DNA of 64,000 nt, from contig JBITNC010000002.1 in the NCBI GenBank assembly GCA_050084985.1, forward strand, positions 30,380,001 through 30,444,000. Direction: 5' to 3'. Origin of the DNA: Nageia nagi. Its lineage: Eukaryota; Pinophyta. The position numbers and the translations under genes are program-made. Below the pieces are notes generated by a model. It was not told where the DNA came from. It saw nothing but the letters and a program-made list of their open reading frames with translations, and searched no databases. Of this stretch, positions 32,601 through 42,029 are shown piece after piece (position 1 is the first letter of the stretch; the number at the start of each line of letters is the position of its first letter).

Positions 32601-33549
32601 ATATTCTCCTTTCCTTTGAAGTTATTTACATTTCCATTACCCTTAATCTTTTCTTCTCTTTTATTTTTGTAGCAATCAATTTTTTTATAACCATGGATGC
32701 CACAAAAGTTACAATTTTCATCAAAATTTGCCTTAGTATTTGGTTTTCTTGCCTTGCCTTTTCCATATCATTGCTTGAAGAAGTTGTTGTATCCATTGTT
32801 GCCATGATTGCCATTATTGTCATGGTTATCATTGTTACCATTGTTGTTGCCTCTATTCTCAAATTATTTGGAGAAAGAAGGATAAAATTTCTTATAATGA
32901 TTAAACTTCTTGAAATGAGTTTTGGTTGCTTCTAGAACAACATTATTTTTTTTTTTAGAAGAAATCAACACCTTTTTATTAAGAGCTTTCTCATGCTTCA
33001 AAGGAGCATAGAAAGGTTCTCAAGGGAGAAGACTTCTTCATCATCAAGCTTAGTCTCAATTACTATCACAAAATTACTAAAATTTAAAGAAAGGCTTTAG
33101 ATAATGATGAAGACCATGAACTCATCATTGATCCAATTACACCCATAAGCAACAAGTTGAGTCCTAAGGTCAATAATTTTATTCAAATAGATAGCAACAT
33201 TTCATCTTTCCCTTGACGAGATTAAAGCAATTTTTGAAGGATAGTAAACCTTCTAAAAAAATTAGATCCAAGGTAAATCTTCTTAAGCTTATCCTAAGAT
33301 TCTTTTGATGAGATTGAGGTAGAAATCATAAGGAGCATATTATCTAAAATTACATAAAAAATCATGGAGGTTGCCAATTCATTCTTTGTGTTGTATGCCT
33401 CAAGTGCCTTCTCATCTGTAGGAGCAATAAGGTCTTCATTTACTATTTAACAAAGCTTCTTTACATATAATTCAACTCTCATCAAAGGTTCCCAAATCCC
33501 AAAGTTGGAACCATTAAAAATGTGTTTAGGTAAAAAGGTGTCTTCCATT
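29617..33549 (-). pseudogene. Copia-A gag-pol polyprotein, broken
   Basis: Order is Copia-type, read right to left: Gag from about 33549; a zinc knuckle at about 32672-32713 whose His is Tyr (CNFCGIHGYKKIDC); protease at 32540-32580, FIDSSCTNHL, with DSS in place of DSG; LKNVLYVPKLRMNLLLV; integrase with a C-terminal LGRKPNISHLKVFSCEALSY at 31439-31660; RT with NKWIYKVKYNS at 30990-31030 and LFYMDDLL (YMDD) near 30575-30600; RNase H at 29700-30330. Each domain carries stops. Asp-to-other changes in protease make it inactive even where open. It supplied particle, copying and insertion functions for this family. Confidence 0.87.
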
Positions 33550-34194
33550 TCCTGCTCAATAATGTGAATAAATAATAAGCATGTGGTTCAAAAAACTACA
33601 TTACACATTAAGTTTTAATCCAAGTAAATAATACATGTTGAAATAGAGACATGCTTATTTTAATTCACAAGACCAAATGTTTTACAACACAAATATACAT
33701 CCCATGTACCTAAATACTAAGAACCATAGATGTAGAGTGACATTGTTAAGGCTTGTTTTCTTATCTAAAATTAGGCCTTCACTTGGATACTCACAAGGTG
33801 GAGCCTAGGTACTACCATTCCTTAACCAATTCACCTTGGGCAATATTATACTCTCATAAGGAGTACCTACTATTTTCCAAGGTTATGATGTATATTGTAT
33901 TGACCAAATTATTAATCTTGATTAGGTTTCAAGTTGTCATCCTAGGTTATCAAGATAATCCTTGAATGGACGTGCATACATGTGGTATCATTACACACAC
34001 ATTTGTCCACCTATTGGAGTTATATCTAGACCAAAAGAAGACTTAATGGCATTGATAAGCATATAATTTTCACCATTTAGATCATCAAACTTAAAGGCTC
34101 CAATCCACTTGTCCTCACCTCATGACTTCCTAAATAAGTCATGTTGCAAAATATATGTGCAGATGTATTCATTTTAAGTAAAAATGTATCATAA

Positions 34195-34375
34195 ATTAAA
34201 ATTTAAGTAATAAATATGCATTATTAACTTAAAAATATAAGTAAGCATGCATCATTTAACAAATTTAACTAAAACATGCATCATTTAACTTAAAAATTTT
34301 AAGTACTAAGCATGAATTATTCCATAACTTAAAAAAATAAGCAATAAGCATGCAATATCTAGATATATATTTTAA
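34195..34375. repeat. Short hairpin-forming repeats in the Copia-A leader
   Basis: Several copies of AACTTAAAAATTTAAGT-like inverted repeat followed by AAGCATGCA, about 40 bases apart. More regular copies occur in Copia-A' at 46270-46440. Confidence 0.55.
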
Positions 34376-35443
34376 GTAAAGTTTATACAAATGCCCCCTC
34401 TTTTACTTAAAAAATCTATCACCTAAAGATAGTATACTAGTTTTACTTTAGAAATATAACTAAGGAAAAAATTGCATGCTAAAAAATCTTCCAAGTAAAT
34501 ATTTTTAAGTAAAAATCTCCCTTTTACTTAACAAATAGCATGGCTAATTTAAAAAAAGCATTTCTCTCCTTATAAAATTTTAGGCAACATGAAATTATCA
34601 AAAGATACTTAGGTAAAAAATTGTCATGTTTACACTAATAATTATCATTTTGCCTAAGTAAATTGCCATACTTAGAAGTATTTACAAAAAAAAAACTCCT
34701 AAGCTATTACTTAAATTAAAAAATTGCCACCTCAAGGCTAAAAAATTGAATAAGAAGTTATCATGAGATATCTATTATTTATGATGGAATTAAATGAATA
34801 GAGGAGATCTACACTCATGTAAGTGCATTTAATTCCATTTTTAACTTTTTACTCCATGCTAAGTCAGGCTTATTGAAAGAAGCTTAGAACATGATGGCAA
34901 AAAAAAGTTTCTTACAAGCAACAATAAGATAAGGTGAGCATTTAATTAAATTATTTAAGGTAAAGAGGCTTTTTGTGGGCAAAAAAAAGGAGGAAGCTGC
35001 ATGTTTGAACAGAAGGGGTGAAATACATAAAATGAAACTAGTCATCCCTAATCCACCAAAAGAAATGGCATAGGGAAAGTAAGAGGAGTAGTGAAGTGGA
35101 GCAATGGAGCTAAGAGGGAGCCACCCATTGCAAGACAAACTATGAGCAACGAGAGGAGAAGCCAAAGTGGAGCAAATGCAAGCAGAGGAGTAGTGGGGAA
35201 GTGATCCATAAATGGTTATGCTATTAAAGGATTATGAGTGGAGGGTTAGAGAGGTTGGGGGCACTGTAAAGTAATGTAAGAAGAATAGGAGTGGTCAACA
35301 GTGTAGCAAAGTAGAGCATGGAAGAGAGGAGAGGTTAATAGAAATGTAGGAGGGGAAGCAGGTAGAGATCATGGTGGAGTAGGGAGCCATGTAGGAGAAG
35401 AGCTCCCATAAGGAGAGGTTAGATAGATGATGTCAGGAGTGAG

Positions 35444-35448
35444 GGTTC
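35444..35448. repeat. Target duplication GGTTC, left copy
   Basis: GGTTC before the Copia-B left LTR, matched by GGTTC at 40699-40703. Confidence 0.92.
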
Positions 35449-36069
35449 TGTTAGGATTTAAAGAGTTCATATAACCAAGAGCATTCACAATTTAGATTGT
35501 CTTTGGCAAAGAAGAAACAACATTAAGCATACTACTGAAAATAAACATCCATAAACATCAATCACATAAGAGAAACACAAAAGATAACGTGGTTCACCCA
35601 GTGTAGGCTACATCCACGAAGAAGCTTTCAACCCTTTTGCATTCAAATCCTCCAAGCAATACATCAGCAGCATAACCTTGCTACAACCTTCACTTTGGAG
35701 TTACAACAAAGCTTCACTACAATCTCTCTCTCAACAATTACAATCAACCTCACAAATGCTGTCAAATTACAGTCATACACACATATTCCAACTACATACA
35801 TGCCTCAACTCAAGCCTCTTATTTATAGGTACAAACTAACCCAACTTAAACCCAAGTTGGATCAGGAAGGTCGTTAGGTAACCCCCAACCCTTCTACAAC
35901 TGCTGAACAGGTGTCATGGCTCCTTGGAAACTAAAAATTGGTTTGAAATGAGAAAGAAACTGCCCTGCAGACCGGTTGGCTTTATAAACAAAACTATCCT
36001 TCAGATTTACTGGCATCTTAGCCGGTTGGCCGGCTGGTCGGTTCTATCTTAGTCTCCATTTTTCTAACA
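35449..36069 (-). repeat. 3' LTR of Copia-B (621 bp)
   Basis: Starts TGTTAGGATTTAAAG and ends TTTTTCTAACA. TATTTATA at 35820-35827 is the TATA box on the element strand. Five single-base differences from 40078-40698, four of them transitions. Confidence 0.97.
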
Positions 36070-36080
36070 ATCTCCCACTT
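36070..36080 (-). promoter_or_regulatory. Polypurine tract of Copia-B
   Basis: ATCTCCCACTT on the + strand reads AAGTGGGAGAT next to the 3' LTR. Confidence 0.85.
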
Positions 36081-36129
36081 GGAGACTTCTTCCTCTGCAA
36101 CAAGGGTCAAAAGTTCCTCATCTCAGCCT

Positions 36130-39100
36130 TTACTCCTTAAGACCAATCCAAGTTGAGCAAGAGCCCAACTTCTCCTTTGTAACAACTTTCGTGAACATGT
36201 CTGCAGGATTTTGTGACGTGTGAATCTTCCCCAAACTGATTGAACCATCCTCCAACACTGCCCTGATGAAGTGGTACCTCAATTTGATATGCTTGGTTCT
36301 CGAATGATAGGCTGAGTTCTTTGCAAGATGGATAGCACTCTGGCTATCACTCCATAGCTTCGCATCCTCCTGCACCTTTCCCAGTTCCTCCATCAGTCTC
36401 TTCAACCAAATCAACTCTTTACTTGCCTCCGTGATCGCCACGTACTCTGCCTCAGTAGTGGAGAGAGCCACAACCTGTTGGAGTTTTGAAATCCAACTAA
36501 CCGCTGTACCTCCAATGGTAAACACATAACCTGTAGTGCTTCTCCCACCATCTATATCACCTGCCATGTCAGAATCAACATAACCTTGCAGACAAGAGTT
36601 AGATCCACCAAAACATAAAGAGTAATGAGAAGTACCCCTTAAATACCTAAGGATCCATTTAACTGCTTCCCAATGCCCTTTTCCTGGATTATTCATGAAT
36701 CTACTAACCACTCCCACTGCTTGTGCTATATCTGGTCTAGTACATACCATTGCATACATTAAACTCCCAACCGCTGAAGCATAAGGAACCTTAGTCATGT
36801 ACTCCTTTTCCTTATCTGTCTTAGGACATAAATGTTTGGTGAGTTTAAAATGTTTTGCTAATGGTAAAGTTACAGATTTTGCATTATTCATATTGAACCG
36901 TTTAAGAACCTTTTCAATATAGTCTTCTTGACTTAGTCTTAGTGAGTGGTTTTGTTTATCTCTTGTTATTTTCATTCCAAGAATTTGATTAGCTTCACCC
37001 AAATCTTTCATTTCAAAAGTTTTAGCCAACTTTTCCTTAAGATCAACAATATCTTGCATACTAGGTCCTGCTATCAACATGTCATCCACATATAAAAGCA
37101 AGATTACATAGTTGCCATTTGTTGTTCTTTTTATATACACACAATGATCAGATTGACATCTTACAAATTCATTTGTTACCATGAAAGTGTCAAACTTATG
37201 ATACCATTGCCTGGGTGCTTGTTTTAAGCCATACAAACTCTTTTCCAATTTACATACATACCCTTCTTTACCTTTGACCTCAAAACCTTCGGGTTGATGC
37301 ATATAAATATCCTCCTCCAAATCCCCATGAAGGAAAGCTGTCTTTACATCCAGTTGTTCAAGAAACAAATTTTCAGTAGCAACAAGACTCAATATTGCTC
37401 TAATCGAGGTCATTTTAACAACTGGAGAAAAGATCTCATCATAATCAATACCTTTTTTTTGTTCGAAACCTTTTACCACAAGTCTCGCCTTGTACCTTTG
37501 TCGCCCATCTGCATCCTCCTTTATCCTGTACACCCATTTGTTAGTAAGAGCCCTCTTACCCTCTGGAAGCTCAACCAAACTCCAAGTCTGATTCTTAAGT
37601 AAGGAGTCCATCTCCTCCTTCATAGCATGCTCCCACTTAATCTGTGTACCACCCTGCATCGCTTCATCAAAACATTCAGGTTCACCACCATCAGTATAAA
37701 GAATATGATAAAGAGCAGGAGAATATCGTTCAGGAGGATTTCTAATCCTTGTGGACCTTCTAAGTGACAAAGTTTGAGGTGTTTGTGGTGGAGGTACATT
37801 ATTATCATCAGGACCCTTATATTGATCAACATCTTCTAGAGATACAAACTTAGATTCCTCAACCTTTTGCAACCTGTCTTTATACATGCTATTCTCATTG
37901 AATACAACATCTCTACTTCTAATGATTTTATGGTTATCAACATCCCATAACCTATATCCCAAATCATTAACACCATATCCAATAAGATAGCATTTTTGTG
38001 ATTTTGCATCAAGTTTATTTCTATTCTCTTTATCAACATGTGCAAAAGCCTCACAACCAAAGACTCTCAAGAATGAGTAATTCACCTTTTTACCTGTCCA
38101 CATCTCCTCTGGAATGCCTCCATCTAAAGCCATAGATGGACCCCTGTTAATCAAGTAAACAGCAGTGTCAATAGCATCAGCCCAAAGATTTAAAGGAAAC
38201 CCAGCATGTATCCTCATACTTCTAGCCCTTTCCAAGATAGTCCTATTCATTCTCTCTGCAACCCCATTTTCCTGTGGAGTTCTAGGAACCACCTTAATCC
38301 TTCTAATGCCATTGTGTGAACAAAATGAATCAAACTCATTATTGCAAAATTCTCCACCATTATCTGACTTAAGACATTTTAACTTAGAATTAGTTTCATT
38401 CTCAACCAATGCCTTCCACCTCTTAAAAGTTTCAAAAACATCAGATTTCTTTTTAAGACAAAATACCCATGTCTTCCTGGTACAATCATCAATAAAAGTG
38501 ACAAAATAAGATGAGCCCCCAAGTGAGCAAACCTGTGCAGGACCCCACACATCTGTATGAACAAGCTCTAATTTGTGACTCTTCCTTTCATTGCCAACTT
38601 TAAGAAATCTAACTTTCTTTTGTTTACCATACACACAATCTTCACAAAATCCTAAATCAATTTCTTTTAGATTTGGAAGTGAACCATTAGTGTGTAACAT
38701 TTTCATTCCTTTTTCACTCATATGTCCAAGTCTATTATGCCATAGTGATGTATCATTACCAAAGGAAACAAGATTCAATGAATAATCAAAGACATTTGTG
38801 AGTAAATAAAGAGACCCCACCAAATTTCCCTTTGCAAATACCATTGAACCTTTAGAAACTTTCCAATTACCATCCCCGAATGTCATCACATAGCCCTCCT
38901 TATCCAATTTACTTATTGATATGAGATTCCTTTTAAGATCCGGAATGTGTCTTGCTTCATTAAGAGTCCATTGTGTTCCATTAGGTAATTTCATTGTTAT
39001 ATTGCCCATACCAACAATTTTACATGGATGTTCATTACCTAATAACACTTGACCAAAATCACCATGTGTGTAATTAGAAAAGAAGTCCTTATAAGGAGTA

Positions 39101-39678
39101 GCATGATATGAAGCACCCGAATCAAGAACCCAATAATCATTGTTCTTTTCGTTAGACATGATTAAAGCATCTTGGATTAATTCACCAACCATATTAACCT
39201 CTTGATTACTTGTGCTTTCATTATTACTACTATCACATTCTTTACCTTTTCTATTCCAACAATCCTTTTTAATGTGACCCTTTTTACCACAATACCAACA
39301 TTCCAATTTTGTTTTACCTTGTGATTTCGACCTTCCTTGTGATTTGCTTCTTGACTTGCTTCTCCTTCTTTCCTTTGGTCTTCCTCTTGCCTCTACTGTG
39401 AGAGCAGCATTGGAGCATTCTCCCGTGGACTTTCTCCTCATGTCCTCATTAAGAATTGTTCCAACAACTTCATCAAAGACCAATTTTGCATTAGAAGAAG
39501 AATTGCTAACAGCCATAACAAACCTATTCCAACTATCCGGAAGTGAACATAGAATTAACAAGGCCCTTACTTCATCTTCAAATTCTAAACTTACTGAAGT
39601 CAATTGATTTGTGATTGTATTGAACTCATTAACATGGTCCTGAACTGAACTACCTTCATTCATCTTCATGTTAAACAA
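36130..39678 (-). CDS. gag-pol: Copia-B Gag-Pol polyprotein, main open frame (1182 aa)
   Basis: Residues 1-100: rest of UBN2-type Gag. A basic Ser/Arg stretch (100-122) precedes a CCHC knuckle: Cys127, Cys130, His135, Cys140. Protease DSG is at 186-188. The pre-integrase segment is at 310-360 (LWHNRLGHM). Integrase has Asp376, Asp439 and Glu475, with 35 residues between the last two as in D,D35E enzymes. RT spans about 695-935, with YVDD at 863-866. RNase H has Asp1035, Glu1078 and Asp1111. All catalytic residues are present. The frame ends TAA-type just before the purine tract. The true start is upstream: a one-base excess in a run of seven T (39679-39685) splits off the first 100 or so codons (39671-39997). 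Probably translated as one polyprotein and cleaved by its own protease. Confidence 0.97.
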   Translation of the reverse strand: MFNMKMNEGSSVQDHVNEFNTITNQLTSVSLEFEDEVRALLILCSLPDSWNRFVMAVSNSSSNAKLVFDEVVGTILNEDMRRKSTGECSNAALTVEARGRPKERRRSKSRSKSQGRSKSQGKTKLECWYCGKKGHIKKDCWNRKGKECDSSNNESTSNQEVNMVGELIQDALIMSNEKNNDYWVLDSGASYHATPYKDFFSNYTHGDFGQVLLGNEHPCKIVGMGNITMKLPNGTQWTLNEARHIPDLKRNLISISKLDKEGYVMTFGDGNWKVSKGSMVFAKGNLVGSLYLLTNVFDYSLNLVSFGNDTSLWHNRLGHMSEKGMKMLHTNGSLPNLKEIDLGFCEDCVYGKQKKVRFLKVGNERKSHKLELVHTDVWGPAQVCSLGGSSYFVTFIDDCTRKTWVFCLKKKSDVFETFKRWKALVENETNSKLKCLKSDNGGEFCNNEFDSFCSHNGIRRIKVVPRTPQENGVAERMNRTILERARSMRIHAGFPLNLWADAIDTAVYLINRGPSMALDGGIPEEMWTGKKVNYSFLRVFGCEAFAHVDKENRNKLDAKSQKCYLIGYGVNDLGYRLWDVDNHKIIRSRDVVFNENSMYKDRLQKVEESKFVSLEDVDQYKGPDDNNVPPPQTPQTLSLRRSTRIRNPPERYSPALYHILYTDGGEPECFDEAMQGGTQIKWEHAMKEEMDSLLKNQTWSLVELPEGKRALTNKWVYRIKEDADGRQRYKARLVVKGFEQKKGIDYDEIFSPVVKMTSIRAILSLVATENLFLEQLDVKTAFLHGDLEEDIYMHQPEGFEVKGKEGYVCKLEKSLYGLKQAPRQWYHKFDTFMVTNEFVRCQSDHCVYIKRTTNGNYVILLLYVDDMLIAGPSMQDIVDLKEKLAKTFEMKDLGEANQILGMKITRDKQNHSLRLSQEDYIEKVLKRFNMNNAKSVTLPLAKHFKLTKHLCPKTDKEKEYMTKVPYASAVGSLMYAMVCTRPDIAQAVGVVSRFMNNPGKGHWEAVKWILRYLRGTSHYSLCFGGSNSCLQGYVDSDMAGDIDGGRSTTGYVFTIGGTAVSWISKLQQVVALSTTEAEYVAITEASKELIWLKRLMEELGKVQEDAKLWSDSQSAIHLAKNSAYHSRTKHIKLRYHFIRAVLEDGSISLGKIHTSQNPADMFTKVVTKEKLGSCSTWIGLKE

Positions 39679-39997
39679 TTTTTTTCATTAAGTATACTTT
39701 GTTAGAGGCAGATGGTTTTTCATACAATTTAGCAAGCTTATCCATTACACCTTTAGTGGTCTTTTCATTGGAAATATTGAAAGCTACACTAGAACTTAAA
39801 CAAAGTCTTACAGCACCCAAAGCCTTTCTATACAAGAGATTCCACTCTTCATCACTCATAGAAGTAAGTTTCTTACTCTTCTCTTCTAGAGGTAGATAGA
39901 GATCCTTTTGGTAGAGGTATTCTTCCATTTGCATTTTCCAAAACTAAAAGCCTTGCCCATTAAACCTTTCCACCTTCAGCCTCCCTTCTTCTGCCAT
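39671..39997 (-). pseudogene. gag: N-terminal Gag of Copia-B, frameshifted and with one stop
   Basis: Starts ATG at 39997 and reads MAEEGRLKVERFNGQGF, then a TAG at 39944-39946 (one change from CAG), then WKMQMEEYLYQKDLYLPLEE. It runs to KVYLMKK where one extra A in a 7-base run moves into another frame from the rest of the polyprotein. Both lesions are single events; the homopolymer one could also be an assembly error. Family starts (VEKFNGxNFxxWK) support the 39997 start. Confidence 0.88.
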
Positions 39998-40063
39998 AGT
40001 GCTCTTCCTTGATTTCCAATCTACACACAAGATTCACCAACAAAATCCCAACACAACAACGTG

Positions 40064-40075
40064 GCTCTGATACCA
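40064..40075 (-). promoter_or_regulatory. Primer binding site of Copia-B
   Basis: GCTCTGATACCA on the + strand, TGGTATCAGAGC on the element strand, two bases from the 5' LTR: initiator tRNA-Met type. Confidence 0.95.
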
Positions 40076-40077
40076 AT

Positions 40078-40698
40078 TGTTAGGATTTAAAGAGTTCATA
40101 TAACCAAGAGCATTCACAATTTAGATTGTCTTTGGCAAAGAAGAAACAACATTAAGCATACTACTGAAAATAAACATCCATAAACATCAATCACACAAGA
40201 GAAACACAAGAGATAACGTGGTTCACCCAGTGTAGGCTACATCCACGAAGAAGCTTTCAACCCTTTTGCATTCAAATCCTCCAAGCAATACATCAGCAGC
40301 ATAACCTTGCTACAACCTTCACTTTGGAGTTACAACAAAGCTTCACTACAATCTCTCTCTCAACAATTACAATCAACCTCACAAATGCTGTCAAATTACA
40401 GTCATACACACATATTCCAACTACATACATGCCTCAACTCAAGCCTCTTATTTATAGGTACAAACTAACCCAACTTAAACCCAAGTTGGATCAGGAAGGT
40501 CGTTAGGTAACCCCCAACCCTTCTACAACTGCTGAACAGGTGTCATGGCTCCTTGGCAACTAAAAATTGGTTTGAAATGAGAAAGAAACTGCCCTGCAGA
40601 CCGGTTGGCTTTATAAACAAAACTATCCTTCAGATTTACTGGCATCTTAGCCGGTTGGCCGGCTGGCCGGTTCTGTCTTAGTCTCCATTTTTCTAACA
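40078..40698 (-). repeat. 5' LTR of Copia-B (621 bp)
   Basis: TGTTAGGATTTAAAG to TTTTTCTAACA, followed by the GGTTC duplication. This copy would drive transcription; its TATA box (TATAAATA on the element strand) is at 40449-40456. Confidence 0.97.
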
Positions 40699-40703
40699 GG
40701 TTC

Positions 40704-41582
40704 AAGTGGAGCTACATAGGGGAGGTGGAAGGATCGCAAGTGTGCAAAGCACAAGAGACCTTGTTCTAACAATCTATAGATCTAAGGTGGACAAACTTCA
40801 CCTATGTAGCGAGAGTTCAGGCTAAGGGCACCAAACATTTTGTAGGTGACATTAAGGGGGAAAGCAATAATTAATTAGGGTTGGAAAGAGGATGGCCCTA
40901 CCACCAGGGAGGAGAGAAGATGTGTGCCAAAGGAGAGTCCTCTCATGTGCAAATCAAAACCTAGAGTGCTATCCAAATAATGCTAACAACAAGGTTCAAA
41001 AAAATTGAAAGAATAATTATTTTTGCAAAAAAAAAGACCTCCCTCCAACTATTGTAAAAAAATTATAACTGCAATAAAAAAATTGTGAGGAAAAAAAATA
41101 TTATTTCCCCTTTTAAAAAAAAAAAAAAATATGCCTCTCCCTTTTGTAAAAAAATATAGTGTAAGATGTATACTAATTTGCAAATAAAGCTTACTAACAA
41201 TCCTTTTTTTTTAAATATTCCTTAAAAAAATATTGTAGCAAATTTTGTAATATTATTTTTTTAATACTAAAGATAATATTACAAAAAATTGTATATAATA
41301 ACCCCATTTTCCTTTTTTTTTAAATTATAACAATTTAAAAAAAAAATTGCAAGTAGCATAAAGGGTTAGTAGAAAATAAAATAGCAATTTGTTAGGCATA
41401 TTTTGCTCAAGAAAAAGGAACTAACACAAAAAAATAACATATTAGTAGCAAAATGCAATACTCCAATAATAACCAAGAAGGAAGGATATTATACCTTCTC
41501 TTAGTTTTAGCTCAATAAGAAGAGTTTTCAAACTAAGAAGAAGAGCTTCCAAACTAAGGATGTGAAGAGAAGCCTCCAAGGA
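40704..41582 (-). other. Copia-A leader, primer-site-proximal part
   Basis: No gene recognised. It holds long A and T runs (for example 41085-41140 and 41200-41350), similar to 48050-48360 in Copia-A'. The + strand is purine-rich at 40700-40740 and 40850-40935. Confidence 0.55.
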
Positions 41583-41594
41583 GCTCTGATACCA
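41583..41594 (-). promoter_or_regulatory. Primer binding site of Copia-A
   Basis: GCTCTGATACCA on the + strand, two bases from the LTR start TGAAGG. Exact initiator tRNA-Met type site despite the age of the element. Confidence 0.93.
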
Positions 41595-41596
41595 AA

Positions 41597-42029
41597 TGAA
41601 GGAATTGCAATATAACATAAATAATATTTAATTACAAGGATCTCAACAAAGCTCAATCTCACATCTAAATTAATCAAATAAGACAATCTCACAAAGATAA
41701 ATCAAGATGTAAAGTGGTTTGTCCAACTAGGAGTACATCCACTAACTAGATCTCACTTCATTCACAAACATGAATCTCTTACAATTGTTCTAATCTCATC
41801 TCCTAAACACTATTTTATAGCATAACTTTATTCTATAAATTGTTGTGTAATCATAAATAGGGATTCTTCTATTTATAGGCTAAAATCCCTCTTTGGATCA
41901 CCCTTTTACCCAATGTACAAAGGCATGACATGCAATACCCTTTTACCCAAGGGGCATGCTCATGACATGAAATGTAGAATAAGTTACATTATCATATTCA
42001 TTTAAATACTTAAAGTATCTAATGATACA
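41597..42029 (-). repeat. 5' LTR of Copia-A, first part, cut by Tat-3
   Basis: Matches 28379-28808 of the left LTR and stops at ...TCTAATGATACA. The remaining 70 bases continue at 59464-59533 beyond Tat-3. The ATACA/ATACC repeats at the cut are the Tat-3 target duplication. Confidence 0.92.

Larger units (their letters stand above)
33550..35448 (-). other. Copia-A leader, gag-proximal part
   Basis: No gene recognised. The first part (33700-34190) is strongly similar to 45530-45985 in Copia-A', so it belongs to the element. At 34195-34375 ACTTAAAAATTTAAGT-like hairpin repeats occur. From about 34970 to 35440 the + strand is purine-rich (GAGG, GGAG repeats), as is 47200-47980 in Copia-A'. The open frame at 34884-35165 lies in this skewed block and has no recognised domain. 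Confidence 0.6.
35449..40698 (-). mobile_element. Copia-B: young, nearly intact Ty1/copia retrotransposon
   Basis: 5250 bp with two 621 bp LTRs that differ at only five positions by direct comparison, perfect GGTTC duplications, an initiator tRNA-Met primer site, a purine tract and an almost complete gag-pol. It lies in the leader of Copia-A. The order Gag, zinc knuckle, protease, integrase, RT, RNase H is that of Copia elements; the Gag resembles the Tork/Tnt1 group. One stop (39944-39946) and one frameshift (39679-39685) break gag. Confidence 0.97.

Noticed and set aside
32516-32935. 139-codon + strand hydrophobic ORF
   Set aside because: Complement of the Asn-rich and Lys-rich end of Copia-A Gag; a parallel artefact appears at 44473-44877.
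34884-35165. 93-codon minus-strand ORF as an extra Copia-A gene
   Set aside because: Skewed composition accounts for it, and Copia-A' has no matching open frame.
35695-35877. Identical 60-codon ORFs at 35695 and 40324
   Set aside because: They lie in the two Copia-B LTRs; identity comes from LTR duplication, not from a gene.
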